From: Pseudomonas putida
GTDB lineage: Bacteria; Pseudomonadota; Gammaproteobacteria; Pseudomonadales; Pseudomonadaceae
Reading direction: 5' to 3'
Length of the DNA stretch: 64,000 nucleotides
NCBI RefSeq assembly: GCF_016406145.1
Contig: NZ_CP066306.1
Location: 248,001 to 312,000, forward strand
The notes beneath the pieces are model-generated. The model searched no databases and had not been told where the DNA came from. It worked only from the letters and a program-made list of their open reading frames with translations. Shown here one piece after another: positions 1-9,203 of the stretch. Position 1 is the stretch's first letter. Every line of letters begins with the position of its first letter. Position numbers and translations under genes: made by a program.

Positions 1-192
1 AATGAATGCTCGACATGGGGATGTCTCCGATTATTGTTCTTGTTAAACGAGCGCAGTCGAACACAATAGATAGGATGTCGTACAACTACATTTTGTTTTC
101 AAATGTTTCTAAGTATTACAGATTTTAGGTGATGCCTTGTTACTACTGGTGTCGCGAGCAGATGCCTCGAAAGTGCCAGTATCCTGCAAATG

Positions 193-218
193 AAAAAGGC
201 CGTTTGCACGGCCTTCTT
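193..218 (-). terminator. Rho-independent terminator of the DUF2790 gene
   Basis: An 8-bp GC-containing stem (AAGGCCGT at 196-203 paired with ACGGCCTT at 208-215) has a 4-base loop. Read on the minus strand it is followed by a run of five T. It lies just past the stop codon of the minus-strand gene at 236-496. Confidence 0.8.
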
Positions 219-235
219 CGAACTCGCATGGGCAT

Positions 236-496
236 TTAGTTCTGGTTGCCTTGAGCGTCGTCTGGTTGGTAGTAGCGAATGCTCCGAACCTGGCCAGTGC
301 TGTCCCGGTAGGTCATGGTCGCGGTGCTTGCCTGGCCTTGGCTTGTGGCCGAGGGGGCGAGGCTGATCACTTCGGCGATGTCCAGGTTCATGCCGTAGTG
401 GTAGGGCGTCGCTTCGGTGGACTGGGCAAAGGCGCCGGCGCTGGTGCCCAGTGCAAGGGTAGCGAGGGTGAGTGCGAAAACGGTGCGAAGGGTCAT
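236..496 (-). CDS. Secreted DUF2790 family small protein
   Basis: This 86-residue protein begins with a clear Sec signal peptide (hydrophobic stretch at residues 5-22, likely cleavage after AFA near residue 24). The mature part carries the YHYGMNLDIAEVIS segment that marks the DUF2790 family, followed by a basic, Tyr-rich strand segment (TMTYRDSTGQVRSIRYY). Family members are small periplasmic or exported proteins widespread in Pseudomonas, often in several copies per genome, and none that I know of has a settled biochemical role. It stands alone with its own terminator. A palindrome lies about 60-85 bases upstream of its start, so it is probably individually regulated. Family assignment is firm; function is unknown. 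Confidence 0.85.
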   Translation of the reverse strand: MTLRTVFALTLATLALGTSAGAFAQSTEATPYHYGMNLDIAEVISLAPSATSQGQASTATMTYRDSTGQVRSIRYYQPDDAQGNQN

Positions 497-554
497 GGTC
501 GTTCTCCAGATTCAGTAAGGGGTGGCGACGATTGCTTGCTGTCTGGAACTAATA

Positions 555-579
555 TTGCGCGCAATTAGTTAGCGCGCAA
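555..579. promoter_or_regulatory. Palindromic operator-like element upstream of the DUF2790 gene
   Basis: TTGCGCGC at 555-562 and GCGCGCAA at 572-579 form a perfect 8-bp inverted repeat with a 9-base AT-rich spacer. The left arm extends into a self-palindrome, TTGCGCGCAA (555-564), and a near copy of it ends at 579. The element lies 59-83 bases upstream of the DUF2790 start. The architecture resembles a TetR- or MarR-family operator; the regulator is unknown. Confidence 0.4.
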
Positions 580-635
580 AATATATTGCTGCTATGGGCA
601 GCATTGAGTGCGCATATGAAGGGCTGGCCGTAGGG

Positions 636-2126
636 CTAATGACTTCCCGGCCGGTACTGCAGGGCTTCGGCCAGATGCGCCCTGGCAATCGTGCTGGCCC
701 CCTCCAGGTCGGCCAGCGTGCGTGCTACCTTCAACAGCCTGTGTGCGGCGCGCAGGGAAAGCGTCAGGCGCTCGCAGGCACTCTCCAGCCAGGCCTGGTC
801 GGCAGCGCACAATTCACAGTGCCGTCGTAGCCCCTCAAGGTCCAGAAACGCATTGGCACAGCCTTGTCGCCGGTGCTGCACCTCGCGCGCCTCGGCCACC
901 CGGGCCGCCACATCGGCACTTGTCTCGCCGCAAGGTTGATTGTTGAGCGTGGTGGTTTCGCGCGCCACGGTCAGGTGCAGGTCGATGCGGTCCAGTAGCG
1001 GGCCGGAAAGCTTGTTGCGGTAGCGCTGGATCTGTTCGGTGCTGCAGCGGCAGCGGCCCGTGGGGTCGCCCAGGTAACCGCAAGGGCACGGGTTCATGGC
1101 CGCCACCAGTTGGAAGCGCGCCGGAAAGCGTACTTTGTCCCGTGCCCGGGCAATCACGATCTCGCCAGACTCCAGCGGCTCGCGAAGCACCTCAAGTACA
1201 CGGCGCTCGAACTCCGGAAGCTCATCCAGAAACAGTACCCCATGGTGCGCCAGGGTGATTTCACCTGGCTGTGGCCGGCTGCTTCCGCCTACCAGCGCGG
1301 GCCCGGACGCTGAGTGGTGCGGATGGCGAAACGGCCGTTGCGGCCAGCTATCAAGCGGTTTGTGCCCGCTTACCGACTGGATGGCTGCCACTTCCAGCGC
1401 TTCATGCTCATCCAGCGGCGGCAGCAGACCGGGCAGGCGGCTGGCGAGTAGTGTCTTGCCCGTGCCGGGCGGCCCCGTGAACAGCAGGTTATGCGCACCT
1501 GAAGCCGCCAGCAGCAAGGCACGCTTGGCGGCCACCTGGCCCTGCACCTCGCTGAGGTCGGGGTAAGGGCGGCTGTGCAGCAACAGACCGTTGGCGGCAA
1601 AGGGAGGCAGCGGCACCTGGCCGTTGAGGTGCGCGACCAGTTCCAGCAGGTGCCCCACGGCGTACACCACCAGCCCACCCGCCAGGCTCGCCTCTTCGGC
1701 GTTTTCCCGCGGCACCACCAGTGCCCGGCCAGCCTCCCGCGCCGCCAGTGCAGCAGGCAGCACGCCCTGCACCGGACGCAGCTTGCCCGAAAGCGCCAGC
1801 TCGCCCAGGCATTCGATGTCGGTCAACGTGGCCACCGGCACTTGGCCGTCAGCGGCAAGGATGCCCAGGGCGATGGCCAGGTCGTAGCGCCCGCCGTCCT
1901 TGGGCAGGTCTGCCGGTGCCAGGTTTTGGGTGATGCGCCTTTGCGGGTAGTTCAGCCCGGAGTTGACGATGGCGCTGCGCACCCTGTCTTTGCTTTCCTT
2001 GACGGTGGTTTCGGGCAGGCCGACCAGGGTGAGGTGGGGCAGGCCGTTGGCCAGGTGGGTTTCGACGCTGACAGCAGGTGCCTGCACGCCAACCTGGGCG
2101 CGGCTGTGGACGAGGGCAAGGGACAT
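636..2126 (-). CDS. comM: ComM/YifB family Mg-chelatase-like AAA+ ATPase
   Basis: This 496-residue protein has the YifB/ComM layout. An N-terminal Lon-protease-like fold domain (residues 1-170) is followed by a Mg-chelatase-type AAA+ module with Walker A GPPGTGKT at 218-225, Walker B LFLDELPEF near 290, a Cys-rich CPCGY...CRC segment near 350-365 and a C-terminal helical domain. ComM is a hexameric helicase that promotes branch migration during natural transformation in other gammaproteobacteria; its role in Pseudomonas is less clear. I chose the start at MSLALVHSRAQVG, which matches the family N-terminus, although the frame is open 18 codons further upstream. It is monocistronic and divergent from the gene at 2381. 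Confidence 0.92.
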   Translation of the reverse strand: MSLALVHSRAQVGVQAPAVSVETHLANGLPHLTLVGLPETTVKESKDRVRSAIVNSGLNYPQRRITQNLAPADLPKDGGRYDLAIALGILAADGQVPVATLTDIECLGELALSGKLRPVQGVLPAALAAREAGRALVVPRENAEEASLAGGLVVYAVGHLLELVAHLNGQVPLPPFAANGLLLHSRPYPDLSEVQGQVAAKRALLLAASGAHNLLFTGPPGTGKTLLASRLPGLLPPLDEHEALEVAAIQSVSGHKPLDSWPQRPFRHPHHSASGPALVGGSSRPQPGEITLAHHGVLFLDELPEFERRVLEVLREPLESGEIVIARARDKVRFPARFQLVAAMNPCPCGYLGDPTGRCRCSTEQIQRYRNKLSGPLLDRIDLHLTVARETTTLNNQPCGETSADVAARVAEAREVQHRRQGCANAFLDLEGLRRHCELCAADQAWLESACERLTLSLRAAHRLLKVARTLADLEGASTIARAHLAEALQYRPGSH

Positions 2127-2380
2127 GGACGCTCCGTTGTCGATGATGAGGACGCCGCTTCCTGCGGCTTGGGCAAGCATAGAGAGGGTAGGGGGAACAA
2201 GCGCAAGAAGAGTGCGTCCTTGTTTTTCAGGTCAGGGATCTCCCCTGCTTTTCATACAACCTGACAAACAATGGATCCAATATCTTTGCGCCTGGCAAAG
2301 CTATGGCTTAGTGTTCAACCGTTACTGCCTTGCCATGGGATGGCAATGCGTCTCCTCCAAATGGACTTAAGGTACTGCCC

Positions 2381-4408
2381 GTGCAAACGCTCACTCGCAT
2401 CCGCCAGCAGATCCATGAACAGGTAAAGGCCAAGGAGTTCGCTGAACTCAACCATTTCTTCGATACCCTTCAGGCGCAGTGGCGGCAAGCGCGCCCAGGG
2501 GAGTGCCCGGCCTACCTTGAAGCCGTTCAGGGGCACATGCTGGTCGACTGGGATGTAGAAGGCAGCAAGGCCCTGACGCAACGCCTCAAAGCGTGGATCG
2601 ACGCCTGCCCCAAGGCTTATCACCCCCAGGTAGCCATGGGCTTTCACTGCTTCAATCGCGCTTGCCGTATTCGCGGTACGGCTGCCGCCAATGAGGTGTC
2701 CGCAGCGCGCTGGCTGGCCGCCGAGCAGGCCTGCGAAATGGCCGCAGCGCACTTTCTGCGGGCCATTGAGCGTTGCGCGCAGCCTGTAGCGGCGGCGATC
2801 GGTATGTTGCAGATCAGTGCGCATTTTCGTGAACCGGGCTGGCTGGTGGAGCTGTTTCAGGGCCGGACGGCGTGCTTTCGGCCCAGTGCCCATGCCGATG
2901 TCGAAGTGCAGGAGGCTGCGGCACCGCTGCTGGTCAAATATGGGCTGGCACCCCTGGTTGAGCTGCCGCAAGTGCTGCCTTCGTGCCTGACTCACCGCCT
3001 GCTGGCTGAGCAGGAGCCTGCGCGGGACTACTGGCTGCGCCATGCCTTGAACTGGTTCCCTGGCTGCTTCGAGGTGGTCGAGGCCTATGCCAGCTACCTC
3101 ACACCCCGTTGGGGCGGTAGTTATGAGGCCATTGATGCCGTGGCCAGCGGCCCTTTATGCCGGGGCTGGCCTGAAACCCTGCGTAATGCGATCCGTTGGC
3201 TGGCACTTGAGGATCAGTTCCGGCTGCCTTCTGCCGATCAGGTGCAGCAAGTCGCGGCTTGGCAGCGACTCTTCGAGCCGTGGATGCAACGCGAGCTCAG
3301 GCCAAAGGAACGCGCCACGCTCATGGCCCGACGAGGGGCTTTTCGCCGCTTTTCGCTAAAGGATTACCCCGGTGCGATGCACGACTTCGTCGCTTCTGTG
3401 GCGCTATACCCCGATCAGGGCTTCGTACCGGCCATTGGTGAGCCGTTCTACAGCTTTGTTTGCCTGGTAGTGACACATGGCGTGCAAGACGATGCGCAAA
3501 GCTTGCGTATCGCCATCGAGCGGTTAAGCGAAAACCGCAGGCAAGCGGCGGCCTGTGCTTTGCGGTCCGTGGGGCACCAGTTCGGGTTGTGGGGTTTCAG
3601 GCAATGCGCCGAGCAGGCCCGCACCTGGCTGAACGCTGCGGTTAAACGACAGTGCGGCCGCGAGGGGCTGGGCTTTGATGTACTCGAGGTAGCGCGCCTG
3701 CTTTGGGCCGCCAAGTATTACGAGGCCGCGTATTTCCTCTACAGGCAGTGTGCCGAGTGCAAGTTGCCCGATGCCGCCGCCGCGCTTTACGCGCTGCATT
3801 GCGGTCGGCTCGAGGGGACGCCGGAACACTACATAGACTCTGGTGCAGCAGCGCATTGGCTGCTGTGTGCCGCGCAGGCAGGCAGCCAGATGGCCAAGTA
3901 CGACCTGGCCTGCCAACGCATGCGTAATGACCAGAACTTGAGCGAGCGTAGCGCGATGCTGGCGGTAAGGCGCTTGCTGCTCGATTGCCTGGGCAACGAG
4001 GCGCTCGATGCCCAGGCCCGCTTGCAGTTGGCCATTCTGCAGCGCCAGTTCGGCGACCCCCGGGAGCGTGCAGAGGCAGTCGCCTACCTGCTGGATCTGG
4101 TGCACTACGTTGATTGCGCGATAGCCGGGCGTGCCAGCGCGGAGCTTGGCCTGGCCTGGATGCACGGGCATGGTACGCGCAAGCCGAGCCGCTTCGCGGC
4201 CATCGAATGGGCCAACCGTGCGGTCGCGCTGCAGCCAGGGGATTCGGTCATCGAGGGCATTCAGGCCCGGATTCGCAATTCGCACAACCTGTTCAGGACG
4301 CTGTTCACGGTGTGCGGTGCAACGCTGTTTCGAGGGGACCTGCATGCCAGTGAGCTGCCGCCCAAGCCAAGCAGCCAGGCACCCGGCCGGCTGCGGGCTC
4401 CCGCGTGA
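2381..4408 (+). CDS. Large cytoplasmic repeat-type protein, DUF4034/Sel1-like, function unknown
   Basis: This is a 675-residue protein with no signal peptide or membrane segment. The first 130 residues (FAELNHFFDTLQAQWRQ, then a run of Ala/Trp-rich helices) resemble DUF4034 proteins. The C-terminal third, around residues 450-620, has Sel1/TPR-like helix pairs such as AAHWLLCAAQAGSQMAKYDL and ASAELGLAWMHGHGT. Such solenoids usually bind protein partners. A GTG at 2381 has a good ribosome site (AAGG about 8 bases upstream); an in-frame ATG at 2330 would add 17 unconvincing residues, so I prefer the GTG. It is convergent with ubiK and has no operon partner. I do not recognise a specific function. 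Confidence 0.7.
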   Translation: MQTLTRIRQQIHEQVKAKEFAELNHFFDTLQAQWRQARPGECPAYLEAVQGHMLVDWDVEGSKALTQRLKAWIDACPKAYHPQVAMGFHCFNRACRIRGTAAANEVSAARWLAAEQACEMAAAHFLRAIERCAQPVAAAIGMLQISAHFREPGWLVELFQGRTACFRPSAHADVEVQEAAAPLLVKYGLAPLVELPQVLPSCLTHRLLAEQEPARDYWLRHALNWFPGCFEVVEAYASYLTPRWGGSYEAIDAVASGPLCRGWPETLRNAIRWLALEDQFRLPSADQVQQVAAWQRLFEPWMQRELRPKERATLMARRGAFRRFSLKDYPGAMHDFVASVALYPDQGFVPAIGEPFYSFVCLVVTHGVQDDAQSLRIAIERLSENRRQAAACALRSVGHQFGLWGFRQCAEQARTWLNAAVKRQCGREGLGFDVLEVARLLWAAKYYEAAYFLYRQCAECKLPDAAAALYALHCGRLEGTPEHYIDSGAAAHWLLCAAQAGSQMAKYDLACQRMRNDQNLSERSAMLAVRRLLLDCLGNEALDAQARLQLAILQRQFGDPRERAEAVAYLLDLVHYVDCAIAGRASAELGLAWMHGHGTRKPSRFAAIEWANRAVALQPGDSVIEGIQARIRNSHNLFRTLFTVCGATLFRGDLHASELPPKPSSQAPGRLRAPA

Positions 4409-4424
4409 GGGCAGGGCGCGGAGC

Positions 4425-4688
4425 TTAATCCTGTGCCGCGGGTGCCATGCGGGCTTCCAACTCGGCGACCTGTTTCTCCAGGGCCTCCAGGCGCGCACGG
4501 GTGCGGGCCAATACGACCATCTGGCTGTCGAATTCTTCGCGGCTGACCAGGTCCAGCTTACTGAAGGCACCTTGCATCAGCACCTTGAACTGGCTTTCCA
4601 GTTCGGCGCGGGGCTGGGCGGTGTCGCCGCTGAACAGGCGCGAGGCCTGGTCGCTCAGGGCATCGAGAAGGGCTTTGGGCGCGAGCAT
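4425..4688 (-). CDS. ubiK: Ubiquinone biosynthesis accessory factor UbiK
   Basis: This 87-residue protein matches the UbiK (BMFP, formerly YqiC) family. It has an N-terminal amphipathic helix (residues 1-20), a middle region FKVLMQGAFSKLDLVSREEFDSQ, and a C-terminal coiled coil (residues 52-82, LARTRARLEALEKQVAELEARM) expected to trimerise. UbiK assists the Ubi complex with UbiJ in aerobic ubiquinone synthesis and binds lipid. The start MLAPKALLDAL at 4688 is the family N-terminus; the frame stays open upstream but encodes nothing like the family. It is divergent from glnK, and its upstream region carries the NtrC-type site described separately. Confidence 0.88.
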   Translation of the reverse strand: MLAPKALLDALSDQASRLFSGDTAQPRAELESQFKVLMQGAFSKLDLVSREEFDSQMVVLARTRARLEALEKQVAELEARMAPAAQD

Positions 4689-4785
4689 GATCGGCTGTCC
4701 ACTGCTGATGGGAATGGCCGGCAGTGTAACACGTGGCCCTTTCGCGCTTCGTTGCACGTTTTTCGAGCAGGCCCGTGCACTGATG

Positions 4786-4802
4786 TGCACCAAGGCTGTG
4801 CA
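4786..4802. promoter_or_regulatory. NtrC-type enhancer site upstream of glnK
   Basis: The 17-base element TGCACCA-N3-CTGTGCA is very close to the NtrC dyad consensus TGCACCA-N3-TGGTGCA. It sits about 74 bases upstream of the -24 element, a normal enhancer distance. A second partial dyad (TGCAC-N4-GTGCA) overlaps it at 4776-4789. Confidence 0.65.
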
Positions 4803-4811
4803 TCTTTTTAA

Positions 4812-5390
<579 letters not shown>

Positions 5391-5437
5391 GCGCCCAAAA
5401 AAGCCTCACCAAACCCAACGCCCCAGGAGAAAACAAC

Positions 5438-6772
5438 ATGACTCTGCGTAAGATCGCAGGGCTAGGAGCCCTATTGTCCCTCGTAATGCCGGGCATCGCC
5501 CTGGCAGAGGAGGCTGCCGCCCCAGTACTGAACTCAGGTGACACCGCCTGGATGCTGACTGCCACGGCGCTGGTGCTGTTCATGACCATCCCGGGCCTGG
5601 CCCTGTTCTACGGCGGTATGGTGCGTTCGAAGAACGTACTTTCGGTGATGATGCAATGCTTTGCCATCACCGGTCTGATGAGCATTCTCTGGGTCGTTTA
5701 CGGCTACAGCATGGCCTTCGATACCACCGGTATGGAAAAGGGCGTGCTCAACTTCAATTCCTTCGTCGGCGGCTTCTCCAAGGCGTTCCTCAGCGGCGTC
5801 ACTCCGGACGGCCTGACGTCGGCTGCCGCACTGTTCCCTGAAGCGGTCTTCATTACCTTCCAGATGACCTTCGCCATCATCACCCCGGCGCTGATCGTGG
5901 GTGCCTTCGCCGAACGCATGAAGTTCTCGGCAATGCTGGTGTTCATGGGCATCTGGTTCACCTTGGTCTACGCACCGATCGCGCACATGGTCTGGAGCGG
6001 TGATGGCGCGCTGATGTGGGACTGGGGCGTGCTCGACTTCGCTGGCGGCACCGTGGTGCACATCAACGCAGGTATCGCCGGCCTGGTCTGCTGCCTGGTA
6101 TTGGGCAAGCGCAAAGGCTACCCGACTACCCCGATGGCCCCGCACAACCTGGGCTACACCCTGATGGGCGCAGCCATGCTGTGGATCGGTTGGTTCGGCT
6201 TCAACGCCGGCTCCGCCGCAGCCGCCAACGGCACTGCCGGCATGGCCATGCTGGTGACCCAGATCGCCACCGCTGCTGCAGCGTTGGGCTGGATGTTCGC
6301 CGAGTGGATCGGCCACGGCAAACCTAGCGCCCTGGGCATCGCCTCGGGTGTGGTCGCCGGCCTGGTTGCCATCACCCCTGCTGCCGGCACCGTGGGCCCG
6401 ATGGGCGCCCTGGTGATTGGCCTGGTGTCTGGCGTGCTCTGCTACTTCTGCGCTACCACCCTCAAGCGCAAGCTGGGTTATGACGACTCCCTGGATGCCT
6501 TCGGCGTGCATGGCATCGGCGGCATCATCGGCGCCATCCTCACCGGTGTGTTCGCGGCTCCGGCCCTGGGCGGCTTCGGCGCGGTCACCGATATCGGTGC
6601 GCAGGTCTGGATCCAGGCCAAGGGCGTGATTTTCACCGTGGTCTACACCGCCATCGTCACCTACGTGATCCTCAAGGTGCTGGACGTGGTGATGGGCTTG
6701 CGGGTCAACGAAGAAGAAGAGTCGGTCGGCCTCGACCTGGCTCAACACAACGAACGCGGTTACAACCTGTAA
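5438..6772 (+). CDS. amtB: Ammonium transporter AmtB
   Basis: This 444-residue protein starts with a signal peptide (residues 1-23, ...MPGIALA) and has about 11 membrane helices. The twin pore histidines are present: His183 in YAPIAHMVWSGDG and His358 in DAFGVHGIGGIIGA. AmtB conducts ammonium or ammonia across the inner membrane and is gated by GlnK. A ribosome site (CAGGAG) lies 9 bases upstream of the ATG. It is cotranscribed with glnK from the sigma-54 promoter and ends at a strong terminator. Confidence 0.96.
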   Translation: MTLRKIAGLGALLSLVMPGIALAEEAAAPVLNSGDTAWMLTATALVLFMTIPGLALFYGGMVRSKNVLSVMMQCFAITGLMSILWVVYGYSMAFDTTGMEKGVLNFNSFVGGFSKAFLSGVTPDGLTSAAALFPEAVFITFQMTFAIITPALIVGAFAERMKFSAMLVFMGIWFTLVYAPIAHMVWSGDGALMWDWGVLDFAGGTVVHINAGIAGLVCCLVLGKRKGYPTTPMAPHNLGYTLMGAAMLWIGWFGFNAGSAAAANGTAGMAMLVTQIATAAAALGWMFAEWIGHGKPSALGIASGVVAGLVAITPAAGTVGPMGALVIGLVSGVLCYFCATTLKRKLGYDDSLDAFGVHGIGGIIGAILTGVFAAPALGGFGAVTDIGAQVWIQAKGVIFTVVYTAIVTYVILKVLDVVMGLRVNEEEESVGLDLAQHNERGYNL

Positions 6773-6790
6773 CTGCGACGCTGGAAAAAC

Positions 6791-6817
6791 TTGCCCGGCT
6801 TGCCGGGCATTTTTTTG
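6791..6817 (+). terminator. Terminator of glnK-amtB
   Basis: A GCCCGGC/GCCGGGC stem (6793-6809) with a 3-base turn is followed by a run of seven T. It lies 20 bases past the amtB stop codon. Confidence 0.88.
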
Positions 6818-7201
6818 CCTGTTTTTTGCCATTTCCCGCAGAGCAAACGGTTTATCAGTCACGTTCGCGACGTAGGCCAAAAACTTACAACAAGCAGGGC
6901 GTTTATGGAGCTTTGCTTTTTCCACGGGCGCGCTAGAATGCGCGCCGAGAGGTGTTGCACGAGTTGTCCGCACGCTTCGTCAGCCTTTGCTAGGCTTGCC
7001 AATAGCGTGTGGCCAGCAAGGGCTGCAAGGTTTTGTCAGGTCCTGCCAGGAGCAGGGCCTGCCGGGCGGGGCGTCCCATCAGGAGTGCCGTCCCAAGGGC
7101 AGTGGCCAACCCACGGCCAGTTGAATTTTCACTGGTGGCTGCCGGTCTACGGCTGCACTGGTCTATAACTAACCTGCTTTTCGCAAGTCATGAGGTAGAA
7201 C
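6818..7201 (+). other. Long non-coding leader region of sutA
   Basis: No credible gene lies here. A possible sigma-70 -10 element, TAGAAT at 6934-6939, has a weak -35 (TTTGCT at 6912-6917) 16 bases upstream. If used, transcription would start near 6946 and give sutA a leader of about 255 bases. The leader contains short inverted repeats (for example GGTCCTGCCAGGAGCAGGGCC around 7038-7060, and CCAGT/ACTGG around 7118-7135). Structure is suggestive only. Confidence 0.4.
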
Positions 7202-7531
7202 ATGAGCGACGACGATCTGGAAAATGATGACCTCGAAGTAGGCGACGAAGACGAGGCTGATGATGGCCTCGAAGCTGCGGCTGACGATGGCGCTGAAGAC
7301 GCTGGCGATGACGACAGCAGCCCGGCACCGGTTGCCAAAGGCAAATCCAAGGCGGCTGTTTCGGTAGACGAGATGCCGAGCATGGAAGCCAAGCAAAAGG
7401 AGCGTGATGCCCTGGCCAAGGCGATGGAAGAATTCCTTTCGCGCGGTGGCAAGGTGCAGGAAGTCGAGGCCAACGTAGTCGCCGACCCGCCCAAGAAGCC
7501 GGACAACAAGTACGGCAGCCGCCCTATCTGA
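7202..7531 (+). CDS. sutA: RNA polymerase-binding transcriptional regulator SutA
   Basis: This 109-residue protein matches SutA of Pseudomonas. A very acidic disordered N-terminus (residues 1-40, mostly Asp, Glu, Ala, Gly) is followed by a charged central helix (SMEAKQKERDALAKAMEEFLSRGG, residues 60-83) and a conserved C-terminal tail (VVADPPKKPDNKYGSRPI). SutA binds RNA polymerase near the beta protrusion and raises expression of housekeeping genes such as rRNA during slow growth in P. aeruginosa. It stands alone between two terminators. Confidence 0.88.
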   Translation: MSDDDLENDDLEVGDEDEADDGLEAAADDGAEDAGDDDSSPAPVAKGKSKAAVSVDEMPSMEAKQKERDALAKAMEEFLSRGGKVQEVEANVVADPPKKPDNKYGSRPI

Positions 7532-7544
7532 GTGGCTGAACACC

Positions 7545-7574
7545 AAAAAGCCCGCCGTCGCCGCGGGCTTTTTT
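7545..7574 (+). terminator. Terminator of sutA, possibly bidirectional
   Basis: AAAAAGCCCGC and GCGGGCTTTTT form an 11-bp stem with a 7-base loop and T runs in both directions. It separates sutA from the convergent minus-strand phosphatase gene at 7612-8307 and could serve both. Confidence 0.85.
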
Positions 7575-7611
7575 GTGGCTATCGGTTTTCACTGCCGCAA
7601 AGCGGCCCCTG

Positions 7612-8307
7612 TCAGCGCCAGCGCGCAAGTATGTCGGGCAGCTGCGACAGGCGCTGGATTTCGGCATCCGGCGCCGCTTCCCCCAACCAGGCCTTGCCCT
7701 GGGGGTTGAACCAAACCGCCCGCAAGCCTGCGCGCTGGGCGCCGCCAATGTCATCCCCGGGATGATCGCCAACATGCACGGCGGCACTGGCTTCTACTTC
7801 GCCACGCTTCAGCGCTTCGATGAAGGGCGCCGGGTCTGGTTTGCCTATCCCCAGGTCCTCGGCGCACAGGGCGAAGCGGAAGTAATCGGCCAGGCCCAGG
7901 CGGCGTACGTCGGCATTGCCATTGGTGACCACCCCCAGGGTGTAGTGGTGGCGCAGAATTTCCAGCACCGGCTGCACTTCTGGGAACACCTCAACCTGGT
8001 GCCGGGCATGCAAGAACACCTCAAACCCTTCGTTGGCAAGCTCCTGAGCGTGCTTTTCGCTGTATCCCACCTCTTCCAGCGCATGGAACAGCACGCGCCG
8101 GCGCAAAGCGCTGATACGGTGCTTGAGGCCTGGCTCAGCCTGCACCAGACGTTCGCGAATGGCGAACAGGTGTTCCACCGGCACGCCGCCAAGTATCGGA
8201 GCGTTGGCCTGCAGCCAGTCGCGCAGCACGACTTCCGCGCTGGCAATCACTGGCGCGGTGTCCCACAAGGTGTCGTCAAGGTCGAACGTGATCAGCTTGA
8301 TGCTCAT
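7612..8307 (-). CDS. HAD-superfamily phosphatase (subfamily IA, YigB-like)
   Basis: This 231-residue HAD hydrolase has motif I FDLDDT with nucleophile Asp9 and acid/base Asp11, motif II TNGN, and motifs III-IV ending in GDHPGDD. A helical cap lies at residues 20-95. The E. coli homologue YigB is a small-molecule phosphatase active on FMN, and it is also encoded directly after xerC. Its start codon overlaps the xerC stop by 4 bases, so it is the last gene of the lysA-dapF-DUF484-xerC transcript. The precise substrate cannot be read from sequence. Confidence 0.88.
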   Translation of the reverse strand: MSIKLITFDLDDTLWDTAPVIASAEVVLRDWLQANAPILGGVPVEHLFAIRERLVQAEPGLKHRISALRRRVLFHALEEVGYSEKHAQELANEGFEVFLHARHQVEVFPEVQPVLEILRHHYTLGVVTNGNADVRRLGLADYFRFALCAEDLGIGKPDPAPFIEALKRGEVEASAAVHVGDHPGDDIGGAQRAGLRAVWFNPQGKAWLGEAAPDAEIQRLSQLPDILARWR

Positions 8308-9203
8308 GAGTCTGTGCCTTTGCTGCGTTTGGCCCGTGGGTGGGCGCTGTCGTACACCGCCGCCAGGTGCTGGAAGTCCAGGTGGGTGTAGATCTGTGTG
8401 GTGCTGATGTCGGCATGGCCGAGCATTTCCTGCACCGCCCGCAGGTCCTGGGACGATTCCAGCACATGGCTGGCGAATGAATGGCGAAGCATGTGCGGGT
8501 GCAGGTGCTGGCCCAGTTCGCGTTCACCGGCTGCCTTGACCCGCATCTGGATAGCCCGTGGCCCAAGGCGATTGCCTTGACGGCTGATGAAGACGGCGCC
8601 GTCACGCGGGCCGCCGATGCCGCGCAGCCGCAACCATTGCTGCATGGCTTCGCGCGCTTTGCGGCCGACAGGCAGCACGCGCGCCTTGCCACCTTTGCCG
8701 AGCACCTGTACCAGGCCGGCAGCAAGGTCCAGGTGCTCAAGGTCGAGGTTGGTCAGCTCGGACAGGCGCAGGCCAGAGGAATAGAACAGTTCGAGGATGG
8801 CCTGGTCGCGGCGGGCGATGAAGTCGTCGTCCACGCCGCCGTCGAGCAGTTGCAGGGCACGGTCGGTGTCCAGCACCTTGGGCAGCCGGCGCTCGCCCTT
8901 GGGGGCGCTCAGGCCGCTGGCGGGATCGTGCTGGCAGAGGCCTTCACGGTTCAGGTAGCGATACAGCCCGCGTACCGCCGACAGTAGCCGCGCCAGGCTG
9001 CGCGAGGATTGCCCCTGATGATGCTGGCGGGCGATCAGTTGGCGCAGTTGCTGGATCTGCAAGGCGCCCCAGCCCGCGATGCCTTGGGTGTTGCAGTATT
9101 CGATGACCTTTTCGAGGTCGCGGCGGTAGGCCAGCAGCGTGTGTTCGGACACCTGGCGCTCGTTGCGCAGGTGGGCGCAATAAGCCTCCAGCTGGCGTTC
9201 CAT
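8304..9203 (-). CDS. xerC: Site-specific tyrosine recombinase XerC
   Basis: This 299-residue recombinase has an N-terminal SAM-like core-binding domain (residues 1-90) and a catalytic domain with the Arg of SSGLRLSEL, the HxxR of HPHMLRHSF, the His of MLGHAD and nucleophile Tyr272 (TTQIYTHLD). XerC with XerD resolves chromosome dimers at dif and acts at the septum with FtsK. Its context between DUF484 and the HAD phosphatase, downstream of dapF, is the same as in E. coli and other gammaproteobacteria, which favours XerC over XerD. Confidence 0.94.
   Translation of the reverse strand: MERQLEAYCAHLRNERQVSEHTLLAYRRDLEKVIEYCNTQGIAGWGALQIQQLRQLIARQHHQGQSSRSLARLLSAVRGLYRYLNREGLCQHDPASGLSAPKGERRLPKVLDTDRALQLLDGGVDDDFIARRDQAILELFYSSGLRLSELTNLDLEHLDLAAGLVQVLGKGGKARVLPVGRKAREAMQQWLRLRGIGGPRDGAVFISRQGNRLGPRAIQMRVKAAGERELGQHLHPHMLRHSFASHVLESSQDLRAVQEMLGHADISTTQIYTHLDFQHLAAVYDSAHPRAKRSKGTDS

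Noticed and set aside
1..16. Possible start of a minus-strand gene (MSSIH...) at the left edge
   Set aside because: A GGAG lies 8 bases before the ATG, but only five codons are in the window, so no gene can be supported.
5534..6973. 479-codon open frame antisense to amtB
   Set aside because: It is a compositional shadow of a well-supported gene in GC-rich DNA. The protein is low-complexity, rich in His, Gln and Gly, and has no recognisable domain.
6791..7168. 125-codon frame after amtB
   Set aside because: It begins within the amtB terminator stem and has no domain or ribosome site.
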